From the NCBI RefSeq assembly GCF_014636295.1, contig NZ_BMEC01000008.1, positions 1 to 64,000 on the forward strand: DNA of 64,000 nt, written 5' to 3'. Of this stretch, positions 37,537-47,271 are shown piece by piece. The first letter of the stretch is position 1, and each line of letters begins with the position of its first letter. The position numbers and the translations under genes are program-made. The notes beneath the pieces were generated by a model. That model made no database searches, was not told the DNA's origin, and was given only the letters and a program-made list of their open reading frames with translations. The stretch comes from Marivirga lumbricoides (GTDB lineage: Bacteria; Bacteroidota; Bacteroidia; Cytophagales; Cyclobacteriaceae).

Positions 37537-39900
37537 TTAAAAGATATAATTAATGCGCAATTCTATATTTCTACCAGTTTCACCGGCATAAAACCTCAAA
37601 CGGTTGAGGTAATCAGTATAACTAGTATTCATTAAATTATAGATGCTCAAGCCAATATTGAGCTGGGCATTTTTCAATTGCCTTTCCGTATCTACAGAGA
37701 AATTAGTTATGAAATACCCCTCAGGCACAGGTACAGGGGCCTGTTCATAAGCCTCTACTTCTGTAATCGGTGCCCTGGTTTGCTCAAATACTTTCAGTCC
37801 ACTCAGGTTAAATTCAATTTCTTTAAAGGAAAAAGTATTTGTTAATCTCCATGTGAGTGTATTTTCCCACCTGTCTGCCGGCATAAAAATGAGTGGTAAA
37901 TCATTCGTTTGATCATATCCACGGATTACTGAAGCTTTCGTATTGATAGAGAAATGATGAAAAAGTTCGTAGCTACCGATCGCATCAAATCCATAAATAG
38001 TAGCCAAAGTCTGCTGATATTCATAAACGGGAAATGCTCCTCTAATTGTGAGGCGCGGAGCAGTGGGCTGCAAGTAGATATAGTTATCTATTCTGCTGAA
38101 GTGCCCATCTACATTTAATTTAAGTTTTTCGCTCCATCGGAGTTGAAGGCTATTAATAATCTTGGCAGAAAACTCTGACTGCAAGTTTGCATCTCCTTCT
38201 TCAATTGCAGCCACACTATGGTGCAATCCCTGGCTGTAAAGCTCATTTACATTAGGGGCTCTCTCACTTACACTAATATTTCCTTTGTAAACGAGCATTC
38301 GGCTGAAGTTGTAAGCCCCACCTACTAAGGCGGAAAACATGTTATACTGGTGAGTGGGATTGATGAGCTGATCCTGATCGTTGAATTTTAAAACATCCAG
38401 ATTCATTCTGTCATACCTGATTCCGGCTTCGGCACTCCATAATTTTTGCTCCCATAGTTCAGTAAGAAACACACCTGCCTGAAAGCTTGAGTAATTAGGG
38501 ATCAGAGGTCTGGTTCCTGTGCCTGGCAGATTTTGGTTGTTTTGGTATTCATAATCCACTCCCACACTTCCGGAAAGATTCCCCCATATCGGTTCATGCT
38601 GATAGCTTAGTTTAGCTACATGACTTTGTAACTGCAAATCAACAGAGGCTCTGTTATCATCAGAAGATCTACGTATGTCAAATTCCTTTCTATTATTTTG
38701 CTGAAATCCATATATAAAATCCAGCGCACCTTTTCCTTCCCAGTCTTTATGCAATTTGGCTTTTAAAAGATTGTGCACCACTTCCTGCCGGGGGTTATTA
38801 ATATCATAGGAAAAATCCTTAGTGTAAAACGGAGGCCTTCTGTACAATGCTTCAAAAAAATCATCCACATTACCTACATGTGCTCCTCTGAGAATTCCTA
38901 TTTCAGTTTGAAAACGGCTGTAAAAAAGGTCTGCCTGAAAATTGTCATTAATATAGTTTCCTGCTAAAGAAAAATTAAGCTCATTACTTCCTGTATTGGT
39001 CAGGTTATAGTCAGCAGTTCGTAAATCTCCCGACTTCTTTCCTGATGCCTGTGCTCTCAAATTGAAAGATTCACCAGACTTCTTAGTAAAAACGCTACCG
39101 GAAACCATTCCTGAACCTATTGCTCCTCTTCCATTGGTAAAGCCAATTAAATCTATGCTTCCATGCATGGCTGAGTCTGGAACTAAAGGCTCGGGCTCTA
39201 ATAAAAGTACTCCTCCGATAGCTCGGGGGCCATATTTTATTGCAGCGGCCCCCTTTACAATAGTGATTCGGGAAGCCACAAAAGGATCAATCTCCGGTGC
39301 ATGGTCTACACCCCATTGCTGTCCCATTTGTGCTACTTCATTATTAATCACCTGTATTCTGCTTCCATATAAGCCATGGATCATAGGTTTATTAATACCT
39401 GGTCCTGTTTTGATATTGTAAACCCCGGGCAGCGTACTTACCGCTTCTGATAATGATTTCCCTTTCAGTTTCTTGAGCTCCCGCACTGTTAAAGTGCTCT
39501 CCACATTTGACTGCAAAACCTGCTCCCTTTTATGTGCGTGTACCGTAACAGATGACATCAACTGGTCCTTTTCCTGCAGATAAATCTCTTTTTTGAGGGT
39601 TTCACTACTTGTAACTATCTCCACCAACCTCTTCTCAAAATCTACCTGGCTTACTTCCAGATTGAAGGATTGATTGCAAGGAATGTCGATAGTAAAATTA
39701 CCTTTTTCATCTGTTTGCACCCCGGTTTCTATTGATGGGAAGTACAGAGTAGCAAAAGCCACAGGTAAATGATCACCTTCTGATAGTACCTGACCTGAAA
39801 ATGTAGTTCTGCAATTACCCTGTGCAAATAATAAAGAGCCCGGGCTAATGAGTAGAACTGTTAAAAAGAATAATTGAATACCACTTAACAAACGCAACAT
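37537..39900 (-). CDS. TonB-dependent outer-membrane receptor
   Basis: 787 aa. Signal peptide (to LFAQ), carboxypeptidase-regulatory-like domain (about 33-115), plug domain with TLPGVYNIKTGPGINKPMIHGLYGSRIQVINNE split over 125-180, and a 22-strand barrel ending in an aromatic residue (LRINYIF). The plug text WGVDHAPEIDPF, APEID and KYGPRAIGGV resembles metal-uptake receptors of the ZnuD kind, so zinc or another metal is a plausible but unproven substrate. The extracellular loops are not unusually His-rich. A CAAATTTA stretch at 39906-39913 may be its -7 box. Confidence 0.9.
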   Translation of the reverse strand: MLRLLSGIQLFFLTVLLISPGSLLFAQGNCRTTFSGQVLSEGDHLPVAFATLYFPSIETGVQTDEKGNFTIDIPCNQSFNLEVSQVDFEKRLVEIVTSSETLKKEIYLQEKDQLMSSVTVHAHKREQVLQSNVESTLTVRELKKLKGKSLSEAVSTLPGVYNIKTGPGINKPMIHGLYGSRIQVINNEVAQMGQQWGVDHAPEIDPFVASRITIVKGAAAIKYGPRAIGGVLLLEPEPLVPDSAMHGSIDLIGFTNGRGAIGSGMVSGSVFTKKSGESFNLRAQASGKKSGDLRTADYNLTNTGSNELNFSLAGNYINDNFQADLFYSRFQTEIGILRGAHVGNVDDFFEALYRRPPFYTKDFSYDINNPRQEVVHNLLKAKLHKDWEGKGALDFIYGFQQNNRKEFDIRRSSDDNRASVDLQLQSHVAKLSYQHEPIWGNLSGSVGVDYEYQNNQNLPGTGTRPLIPNYSSFQAGVFLTELWEQKLWSAEAGIRYDRMNLDVLKFNDQDQLINPTHQYNMFSALVGGAYNFSRMLVYKGNISVSERAPNVNELYSQGLHHSVAAIEEGDANLQSEFSAKIINSLQLRWSEKLKLNVDGHFSRIDNYIYLQPTAPRLTIRGAFPVYEYQQTLATIYGFDAIGSYELFHHFSINTKASVIRGYDQTNDLPLIFMPADRWENTLTWRLTNTFSFKEIEFNLSGLKVFEQTRAPITEVEAYEQAPVPVPEGYFITNFSVDTERQLKNAQLNIGLSIYNLMNTSYTDYLNRLRFYAGETGRNIELRINYIF

Positions 39901-40066
39901 TATTGCAAATTTAATTAAATAACTTTATAATTACACATCGAATTAATATTAAATAAATTCCGTTGATGTAAATGAGCATAGGAATTCAATATTTCCTGAT
40001 TAATTTTCTTTAATATTGATCTCTACTATTTAAATTTAATCTCATCAAAAAACTAAATTATCACGA

Positions 40067-42301
40067 ATGAAAAGAATAATTATTTGGGTTCTGATCTGCC
40101 TTCCCGCACTGGCATCAGCCCAAGACGATTATAAGCAGCGATTTGAGCAATTAGGTAGCATCTTACCCACTCCTAATAGCTATAGAACCGCTTCAGGCGC
40201 TCCTGGAGAAAATTATTGGCAGCAAAAAGCTGATTACGACATTAAGGTAAAATTAGATGAAGCAAATAATAAAATTACCGGTACTGAAACAGTAACCTAT
40301 TACAATCAGTCACCCCATCCACTTAATTATTTGTGGCTTCAGTTAGACCAGAATATGCGTGCTAAAGGCTCAGACTCTGAACTAACCAGCACCTACACAT
40401 TTTTTAATGACACAATCCCTGCCAAATTTATTGAGCAGTACATTGCCAATGGGGGAAATTCATATGATTTTGAGGGTGGATTTAAAATTGATTATGTGAA
40501 AGATGCATCCGGTAATCCTATGAATTACCTGATTCAAAAAACCATGATGAAAATCCGCTTACCGCAAACTTTAAAGCCGGGCGAAAAAATCAGTTTTTCA
40601 ACAGGCTGGTCTTATAACATTAATGATAGAATGAAAGGTGGTGGCCGATCTGGTTTTGAATATTTTGAAGAAGACGGAAATGCGCTTTACACCATTGCAC
40701 AGTTTTATCCAAGAATGGCTGTTTACAATGATGTGGAAGGATGGCAAAATAAACAATTTCTGGGCTCAGGAGAGTTTGCTTTAACTTTTGGAGATTTTAA
40801 TGTAGAAATCACCGTACCTAATGATCATATTGTTGCAGCTACGGGAATGGTGCAAAATGCCAAAGAAGTACTAACAAAGGAACAGTATAACAGATATGAG
40901 AAAGCTTTAAAGTCTACAGAACAAACTTTCATTGTTACTGAAGAAGAAGCTATTGCTAATGAAAAGGACAAGTCCACCCAGTATGAAACCTGGAAGTTTA
41001 CTGCAAAAAATGTAAGAGATTTTGGTTTTGCCACTTCCAGAAAATTCATTTGGGATGGAATGATGGTAGAGCTTTCAGAAACTAAACCTTTTGCCCAGTC
41101 TTTTTACCCTAAAGAGGGAAATCCATTATGGGAAAAAGAATCTACCAAAGCGGTAAAAAATACTCTGGAACTTTATTCTAAAAGAACTTTCGATTACCCT
41201 TACCCGCAGGCTACTTCCGTACATGCTGCTTCCATTGGTATGGAGTACCCGATGATCTGCTTCAACTTTGGCCGTCCTAATCCTGATGGCACCTATTCTG
41301 TTAGAACACAACTAGGTATGACATATGTTATTGTTCATGAAGTAGGTCACAATTATTTTCCAATGATTGTAAATTCTGACGAGCGCCAGTGGGCATGGAT
41401 GGATGAAGGCCTGAACTCCTTCCTGGAATCTAACGTGATGTGGGAATATTACCCTGACCTACCTTATACTGATAACTCCCCTCAGGCAATTACGGGTTAT
41501 ATGAAAAGTAGTAAAGATGCTCAAAGGGCGATTATGACTAACCCAGAGCAAGTGTTAAGGTTAGGGCCAAATGCTTATGCAAAACCTGCCGCTGCATTGA
41601 ATTTATTAAGAAATACTATTTTGGGTCCTGAATTGTTTGATGAGTCTTTCAAAGCTTACGCACAAAGATGGAAGTTTAAGCACCCCACTCCTGCTGACTT
41701 CTTTAGAACAATGGAAGATGCTTCAGCAGTTGATTTAGATTGGTTCTGGAGAGGATGGTTTTACTCTACTGACCATGTGGATATTGCCGTTGATGAAGTG
41801 AAATATTACAGAATAGCTTCTGAAGAACAATCCAAAGAGAAGAAAACAAAAACACCAAAAGGTGATTTAGGTAAAAAAGAAGGTGAAGAAGAGCAGAAAA
41901 ATACTGACTTCAGCGAAGGTCCATCTTATATTAACGTGCAGGACACACCTGATTTCTGGTATGGTGAATACAGGTCAAAAGCTGATGATAAGGCTATTAA
42001 AGCACGTTATAAGGATAAGCATTTTTACGAAGTGATTTTTACCAATGAAGGCGGTTTAGTTTCTCCTTTAAAGATAAAATTTGACTATAAGGATGGCACA
42101 TCAGAAACCAGAATGATTCCTGCAGAAATTTGGAGAAAAAATGAGAAAAAGACGCGTAAAGTATTCATTTTGGATAAAGAGGTAGCTAACGTAACTTTTG
42201 ATCCGAACAATGAATTAGCCGATACAGAAATCAATAACAATGTTTTCCCTAAGGTAGAAGAAAGCACTAAGCTTGATGAGTTTAAGAAGAAAGGGAAATA
42301 A
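40067..42301 (+). CDS. Secreted M1-family metallopeptidase
   Basis: 744 aa with signal peptide (ASA-QDD). Zinc site HEVGH (His424, Glu425, His428) and the third ligand Glu447 in WMDEGLNSF, with the 18-residue M1 spacing. The exopeptidase GxMEN motif reads IGMEYP, an altered form. An N-terminal beta domain is followed by the catalytic domain (about 290-590) and a C-terminal part with a Lys/Glu-rich insertion near 588-615. A periplasmic or surface aminopeptidase is likely. Monocistronic with its own terminator. Confidence 0.92.
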   Translation: MKRIIIWVLICLPALASAQDDYKQRFEQLGSILPTPNSYRTASGAPGENYWQQKADYDIKVKLDEANNKITGTETVTYYNQSPHPLNYLWLQLDQNMRAKGSDSELTSTYTFFNDTIPAKFIEQYIANGGNSYDFEGGFKIDYVKDASGNPMNYLIQKTMMKIRLPQTLKPGEKISFSTGWSYNINDRMKGGGRSGFEYFEEDGNALYTIAQFYPRMAVYNDVEGWQNKQFLGSGEFALTFGDFNVEITVPNDHIVAATGMVQNAKEVLTKEQYNRYEKALKSTEQTFIVTEEEAIANEKDKSTQYETWKFTAKNVRDFGFATSRKFIWDGMMVELSETKPFAQSFYPKEGNPLWEKESTKAVKNTLELYSKRTFDYPYPQATSVHAASIGMEYPMICFNFGRPNPDGTYSVRTQLGMTYVIVHEVGHNYFPMIVNSDERQWAWMDEGLNSFLESNVMWEYYPDLPYTDNSPQAITGYMKSSKDAQRAIMTNPEQVLRLGPNAYAKPAAALNLLRNTILGPELFDESFKAYAQRWKFKHPTPADFFRTMEDASAVDLDWFWRGWFYSTDHVDIAVDEVKYYRIASEEQSKEKKTKTPKGDLGKKEGEEEQKNTDFSEGPSYINVQDTPDFWYGEYRSKADDKAIKARYKDKHFYEVIFTNEGGLVSPLKIKFDYKDGTSETRMIPAEIWRKNEKKTRKVFILDKEVANVTFDPNNELADTEINNNVFPKVEESTKLDEFKKKGK

Positions 42302-42323
42302 AGTTAATTTATATTCAAAAAAG

Positions 42324-42355
42324 AAAAGGGAAGCTGCGAGGCTTCCTTTTTTTTT
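42324..42355 (+). terminator. Terminator of the M1 peptidase gene
   Basis: GGAAGC (42329-42334), TGCGAG loop, GCTTCC (42341-42346), followed by nine T and preceded by an A-rich tract. Confidence 0.85.
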
Positions 42356-42405
42356 CTTTGCTCTGCAATTCGGATTTTCTTTATAAATACTCTAAAGTTA
42401 GAAAA

Positions 42406-42666
42406 TCAAATAAACCTTGCTCGAGAAAGCGGGCGGGAGGACAAAAAGGCGAGGAGCGCGTGAAATTGCAGCGTAGGAGCCAGCCAAAGGTTGGCCAGCC
42501 TCTGGCTGACATCCTTTTGTCTTGATTTTCCCCAAAAGGATGCCTTTGCCATTTTATCTTTTTGATGAAGACAAAAGATTAAAAATAAAAATTGGTTTAA
42601 ATAGCTTGTAACATACCAGAAGTCTATAATAACACCCCTATAGTCCCCTCCAGGGGACAGCCTCAC
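42406..42666. repeat. Intergenic region with dispersed repeat and hairpins
   Basis: Within the 500-bp gap 42302-42803. On the minus strand about 42575-42480 reads GGCAAAGGCATCC...GGAAAATC...AAA..ATGTCAGCC..AGG.TGGC, which recurs at 61587-61670 on the plus strand. Hairpins include AGCCAAaggTTGGC and CAGCCtctGGCTG. A separate GTCCCC/GGGGAC hairpin lies at about 42642-42657. GC content near 42420-42540 is above the local level. The 86-codon reading frame across the repeat is probably not a gene. Confidence 0.6.
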
Positions 42667-42803
42667 AGATGAAAATCAGCAGAACACCATTATTTTCTAC
42701 TGTAAAAAATCCAGCTATCACATTTGAGGTTCAGTTTAAAATCAAAAGCTAATCAGTCTATGAATGTTAAGTTTCAATTTTTTAGTATTTCTGAAATCCA
42801 ATA

Positions 42804-43523
42804 TTAACTTAAAGCCTCTTCTTCAAGCATTGAGTAATAAGGCAGGCATTCTTCTAAAAGTGGAAGCAAATGCTCAGGAAAAACATCTTTTTTAGCCTCA
42901 TATTCTTTAAAACCTGTAGATGCATGTACGCTTCCATACCAGTGTTTAGCCCAAATTCCATCCTCACTTCTGGAGCCCGCCTTCCAGGAAAGCATTTTTG
43001 CCTCAAAAGCAATACCTGCTTTTGCACAAAGTTTTTGCAATACTGCTTGCGGGTTTTGAAGCACCTTTTTGGCATCCAAAACAGCATAAGGAATTTGATT
43101 TTCCTGCAAAAAAGAAAGCAACTCAGCGTGAGCGGCATACCCTACATCCTGCAGAGTAGGGTTAGGAATTACCTTATCAAATGAAGGAAGCATTTCTCTG
43201 GGATGTCTAGTAAGAAGAATATTAAACCCACTGTTTAAAAATGACTTATCCAAATTCATCAAATGGTGAGTCATATTTTTAAAAAACACTACCTCCTTAC
43301 TGTGCTTACCAAGCATCATGTCTACTACTTTACCGCCATCGCATTCCATGCTTTCCATAATCTGTTCAGCTTCAGGATGGTATTTTTTCGCTTCAGTTTC
43401 CTTTAAATAAGCGCCATATAAGGGCTCATCAAAAACAAGTGTATCTGGTCGCTGGGCAAAACTATACATCAAGGTGGTTGATATATTTCTGGGTCCGGAC
43501 CAGAGGAATAATCGTTTAGTCAT
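42804..43523 (-). CDS. Sulfotransferase-like P-loop protein
   Basis: 239 aa. N-terminal P-loop-like RLFLWSGPRNISTTLMYSF, then DEPLYGAYL, MECDGGKVVDMM, a phosphosulfate-type ILLTRHPREMLPSFDK and SVHASTGFKEYE. The text closely resembles the N-terminal half of plant branched-chain-aminotransferase-like proteins, in which a sulfotransferase-like domain is fused to a class IV aminotransferase. Here the second half is the adjacent gene, overlapping by 4 bp. The actual reaction is unknown to me. Confidence 0.8.
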   Translation of the reverse strand: MTKRLFLWSGPRNISTTLMYSFAQRPDTLVFDEPLYGAYLKETEAKKYHPEAEQIMESMECDGGKVVDMMLGKHSKEVVFFKNMTHHLMNLDKSFLNSGFNILLTRHPREMLPSFDKVIPNPTLQDVGYAAHAELLSFLQENQIPYAVLDAKKVLQNPQAVLQKLCAKAGIAFEAKMLSWKAGSRSEDGIWAKHWYGSVHASTGFKEYEAKKDVFPEHLLPLLEECLPYYSMLEEEALS

Positions 43524-44437
43524 TTCTTATCAATATCTTCCTGAATTAAATCCTGATAAAGCTTGCTCAGCTTCTCCACATAAGATTCGTTTCCACTGTT
43601 AATTATATTCTTCCCATCAATCTGATTTACGGGTGTCAACCCACCAAAAGTGCCTGTCACAAAGGCCTCATCAGCGCTATAAACATCATATAATGAGAAA
43701 TTCTTCTGGTAACAAGGAATATTATTTCTATGGCAGGCTTCAATTACTTTTGCTCTGGTTATTCCATTCATGCAATACTCACCGGTTGAAGTCCACACTT
43801 CTCCCTCCATGACCATAAAGAAGTTAGTAGCGTTACAGGTGCTTACAAATCCATTGACATCCAGCATTAATGCTTCATCTGCACCTGCTTCAATCGCCTG
43901 AATTAAGGCCTGTACCTCATGCAGCTTGCTGTGGCAATTTAGTTTAGGGTCAAGATAATCCGGTGACCCTCTCCTTATTGTACTTGTAAACAGACTGATT
44001 CCTTTTTTTCTACTTTCTTCCGAAGCTTTTTTATGCTCTGCAATAATTACCAGGTTAGGGCCTGAAATAGTAAGCCTGGGATCCTGAGAAGGTGTTTTCT
44101 TAATGCCTCTGGTAACCATCACACGGATATGCACATGGTCTTCCATTTTATTGATTAACAGAACCTGATGAATAAGGCCCATCAATTCTTCCTTCGTCCA
44201 TTTTAACGTGATACCTGTTGCTTTCGCAGCCTGCCACATACGCTTCAGATGTTCCTCGATAAACACTAGCTTACCTTTATGCAACCTGATTCCTTCCCAA
44301 ATACCATCTCCCACCAGATATCCACTGTCAAAAACGGATATTTTGGCATCCTTTCTAGGTAAAAACTCTCCGTTTACATAGATCTGAATGTGTTCATTAC
44401 GTTCATCATGCTCAGCATTGTGGGTTCCGTGGATCAT
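43520..44437 (-). CDS. Class IV PLP aminotransferase (branched-chain/D-amino-acid type)
   Basis: 305 aa. Fold-type IV signatures: NGEFLPRKDAKISVFDSGYLVGDGIWEG split over 23-51, the PLP Lys165 in LDPKLNCHSKL, EALMLDVNGFVSTCNATNFF, GITRAKVIE and GTFGGLTPV. Substrate could be a branched-chain or D-amino acid, or aminodeoxychorismate. Its stop overlaps the ATG of the sulfotransferase-like gene (ATGA), implying coupled translation and a joint function. Confidence 0.88.
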   Translation of the reverse strand: MIHGTHNAEHDERNEHIQIYVNGEFLPRKDAKISVFDSGYLVGDGIWEGIRLHKGKLVFIEEHLKRMWQAAKATGITLKWTKEELMGLIHQVLLINKMEDHVHIRVMVTRGIKKTPSQDPRLTISGPNLVIIAEHKKASEESRKKGISLFTSTIRRGSPDYLDPKLNCHSKLHEVQALIQAIEAGADEALMLDVNGFVSTCNATNFFMVMEGEVWTSTGEYCMNGITRAKVIEACHRNNIPCYQKNFSLYDVYSADEAFVTGTFGGLTPVNQIDGKNIINSGNESYVEKLSKLYQDLIQEDIDKK

Positions 44438-44694
44438 ATAATAAATTTTAGATAAACTTGATTACCATATATAGTCTGTCAGTAGTAGATATATTGTACT
44501 TACAGAATTAACTAATATGACATGAAGAGGTAATTTAAAAAAAGAAAAACATTTTAGCACCTAAAAATAAAATTGTGAAAAAATAACTTCTGAAACTGTA
44601 AGTTCATTGATTATTAGTTTATTGGTGTATGCTGTCCTGGATAACCTTAGAATGATTCTTTTAATACAACACTATAAAATTCTGCTGTTTCAAG

Positions 44695-45438
44695 TCAAAA
44701 AATTACTGTTGTATTTGGCAGCATCTTTCGTAATTGCTCCACCTCATTGATTTCAAGGTCATTCCCTGTAACATCCAGATACTTTAAATTATCTTTCTTC
44801 TCAAGCTTTTCGGGTATTTTAGTTAGTGAATTATATGACAAATCCACCTCTTCCAAGCTTTTCATTTTTAGCAATACCAATGGGAAGTGTATTATCTTGT
44901 TATTACCTAATTTCAAAACTTTCAAATTGTCTAACTTATCAAAACTTGGGTCTAGCATTGGAAGAAAGTTCCCAGACAGATCAAGTTCTTTTAAATTGTT
45001 TAGTGTATATAAACCAGAAATTTCTGGTATACTGCCTAATCTATTTTCTGAAAGATCAATATGGTTTAAGTTTTTAGAATTTTCCATTGAGATAATAACT
45101 TTTAGCTTATTCCCTTTCAAATTCAAAATCTCAAGTCGAGGAAATTTTGCTAAGGAGAATTCAACAAGAGCACCATTTTGAATTGAAATAGTTGTAATGT
45201 TTTCTCCTCCAATAATATCTGTATAGGGTATATGATCGATTGGTTGACCGTAGCCGACAATACTATTGAAATTATTTAAATCCCAACTTATTGTTGGATT
45301 TTCATACCCTAATAATCTAAACTCTTCGCCCATATCCATAGTCTTTTCCGATTTCTTTTCTTCACTTTGACATGTTACAAAAAAACCTACCATAAAAGCT
45401 AACAGCCAAATACGGTTATGGTAAATTCTCAACTTCAT
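44695..45438 (-). CDS. Leucine-rich-repeat lipoprotein, candidate immunity protein 1
   Basis: 247 aa. Lipoprotein signal with Cys23 in FFVTCQSEE, a linker, then about six leucine-rich repeats ([85 protein letters not shown]). It is a membrane-anchored protein-binding scaffold. Its ATG lies inside the end of the DUF4157 gene (23-bp overlap), the same arrangement as the other effector/LRR pair at 55379-59876. Immunity function is inferred from that context. Confidence 0.8.
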   Translation of the reverse strand: MKLRIYHNRIWLLAFMVGFFVTCQSEEKKSEKTMDMGEEFRLLGYENPTISWDLNNFNSIVGYGQPIDHIPYTDIIGGENITTISIQNGALVEFSLAKFPRLEILNLKGNKLKVIISMENSKNLNHIDLSENRLGSIPEISGLYTLNNLKELDLSGNFLPMLDPSFDKLDNLKVLKLGNNKIIHFPLVLLKMKSLEEVDLSYNSLTKIPEKLEKKDNLKYLDVTGNDLEINEVEQLRKMLPNTTVIF

Positions 45439-46816
45439 CCCTTTCTAAATTTAGAATCTTATTTTCTCCCCCGGCTTTATTAATAGCTAGCTCTTGCATA
45501 TCATTAGATATCCACTGATCAAAAAAGTAAGAAGTAGGTTCTCCAAAAAACGTAGTATATAAATTATAACTATTAGTCTCTCTTACTAAAGCCAACTTAC
45601 TTTTCCCACCATAAGGGACTCTTGCTAATTTATTTCTGATTGTTGTGGAGCTTCCCATTGTACCTGTAGCAAACTGATCATCTAAAGCTAGCACTTGATT
45701 TTTGAAACGGTTCAGTAAAGCAGTAATACTCGCTTTATAAGCTGGTACTGTAGCTATAGCCGCATCATAAGCATGAAAATTTGTAAATATAGTTATATCA
45801 GGTGTATCTAAGGTCATTGACTCTCTCAATGTTTGAAAAGCAATCCCTTGCTGAGTTCGAAAAATATCTGCATATGTATTCTGGCTAACAGCATCTTTTC
45901 TCGCCTCACTTATTAATAAATCCTGTAATCCCTTTTTCGCCTCACCTCCGATTACACCCAAAATTGGACCTGTGATTTTTTCATTTTGTACAGCTAATGC
46001 CAAATTATAAGCTATATCCGGAGCTCTATTTGGAATATTGTTAACCATTCTGGATAATAATTTTCCCGCGCCAGGAATCAAGAAACCCATAGAAACTTCA
46101 ATTAATAATCCCGCTACACTTGGAACCTTTTCAGCAGCATCTTTTATTTCAGCTTTACATTCGGTTATAGCGGAGCTGAAATTTGTATATGCTTGTAAAA
46201 TTCTCTCTCTAGTATTGTCCAAATATCTTTTCTTAACTTCTTCGTTTGGGAAAATAGAAGGTATGGAAGCTTTCTGAACCACCTCACTCTTACTCTTCTT
46301 CTGCACTATAACATGCTCCCCGCTGGCAGCTTTCTTCCCCATTACATCTGCTTCATTTTCCAAAGCAGGATCATCATTTACTACAACGCCCTTAGCCTGT
46401 GTGGTTGCTTTTACTCTACCCTGCTTCTGCTGAATTACGTGGGTAAGTTCATGCCCAATCAACTCCTGACCTTCTGAGGTACCCGGGTTATACTGGCCAG
46501 GAGCAAAATGTACATCATTGCCCTGTGTAAAGGCTAAGGCTCCCATATTGGTGGCTTCACTTGAATTCTGCGTGATATTCACATCTGAAAAATCGGATTG
46601 GAAGGCTTTTTCCATCTTAGCCTGCACCGCTTTATCAAGACCGCCTTTGGTAGATGAACTTTGCTGTGGCTGTTCAAACCTGTTCATGTTTCGCCCCATC
46701 GACCTGCCCATGCTACGACCCATTTGCCTTGGTTGCAAGCCATGCTGCTGTCTGTTTATGGATTGATTATCTTTTCCATGTCCGTCCTGGGAAGAGTCTT
46801 TTGGTTGAAATGCCAT
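45416..46816 (-). CDS. DUF4157 (eCIS core domain) protein, candidate injected effector
   Basis: 466 aa, no signal peptide. Residues 1-50 are disordered: FQPK at 3-6, [10 protein letters not shown] at 25-34, then MGR repeats to 46 ending [11 protein letters not shown]4157 at about 58-160 has the zinc-peptidase-like HELTH (122-126) followed by VIQQKQG and NEAD (Glu likely third ligand). From about 190 the chain is helical with Gly/Ala-rich segments ([33 protein letters not shown]) that could insert in a membrane; I recognise no known toxin domain. DUF4157 proteins are hallmark cargo-associated proteins of extracellular contractile injection systems. A 23-bp overlap leads into an LRR lipoprotein gene. 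Confidence 0.82.
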   Translation of the reverse strand: MAFQPKDSSQDGHGKDNQSINRQQHGLQPRQMGRSMGRSMGRNMNRFEQPQQSSSTKGGLDKAVQAKMEKAFQSDFSDVNITQNSSEATNMGALAFTQGNDVHFAPGQYNPGTSEGQELIGHELTHVIQQKQGRVKATTQAKGVVVNDDPALENEADVMGKKAASGEHVIVQKKSKSEVVQKASIPSIFPNEEVKKRYLDNTRERILQAYTNFSSAITECKAEIKDAAEKVPSVAGLLIEVSMGFLIPGAGKLLSRMVNNIPNRAPDIAYNLALAVQNEKITGPILGVIGGEAKKGLQDLLISEARKDAVSQNTYADIFRTQQGIAFQTLRESMTLDTPDITIFTNFHAYDAAIATVPAYKASITALLNRFKNQVLALDDQFATGTMGSSTTIRNKLARVPYGGKSKLALVRETNSYNLYTTFFGEPTSYFFDQWISNDMQELAINKAGGENKILNLERDEVENLP

Positions 46817-47271
46817 TTATAAAACTTATAGGTAAAACAATAGTCTAAAATAAAGGTCTATTTTTTATAAAACAAGCTATTAAACTGTTAAAAACACAGC
46901 AGTACACAAGCACTAAAATGAATAGGTAGGTGAACTATTACGGTAGCGGTGAGTGAGACACTCACCACGGCAATGTTACAGTGCAATTGGAGAATAAGAA
47001 GTATAAAATGTCTAACGTTTGTAATATACCAAAATTGGCAGCAAGCTTTTTGTACTTCACAAAAAGCCTAAGCTAATCTTAAAATATTCTTCTGATGATA
47101 AAATAAATCCCCCTTGTTCCCTTTTAAAAAAGGGGAGAGATTAAGCACTATAAATTACTCTCATAACAAAGAGCCCGCATAATTTGTATGCAGGCTCTTT
47201 TGTTATCTTATCAAATCTCTAGCCTCTTAGCTCTAGATTCCAGGCTCAAAATTAATTCTAGTATCTAGTGA
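46817..47271. other. Intergenic region with hairpins
   Basis: 455 bp upstream of the DUF4157 gene. It holds a perfect 8-bp hairpin GGTGAGTG-AGA-CACTCACC at 46948-46966, a CCCTTTT/AAAAGGG hairpin at about 47125-47140 of the type also seen near 42650 and 53180, and a terminator at 47168-47200. No coding sequence is seen. Confidence 0.5.
47168..47200. terminator. Terminator after the type IX-secreted giant protein gene
   Basis: 14-bp stem AAAGAGCCcGCATA (47168-47181) with TATGCaGGCTCTTT (47187-47200), one mismatch, five-base loop; 72 bp beyond the stop of the 47272 gene. Confidence 0.75.

Noticed and set aside
42406-42666. 86-codon frame on the minus strand
   Set aside because: It runs over the dispersed repeat and hairpins; the second repeat copy near 61600 has stops in the same frame, so the similarity is at DNA level, not protein.
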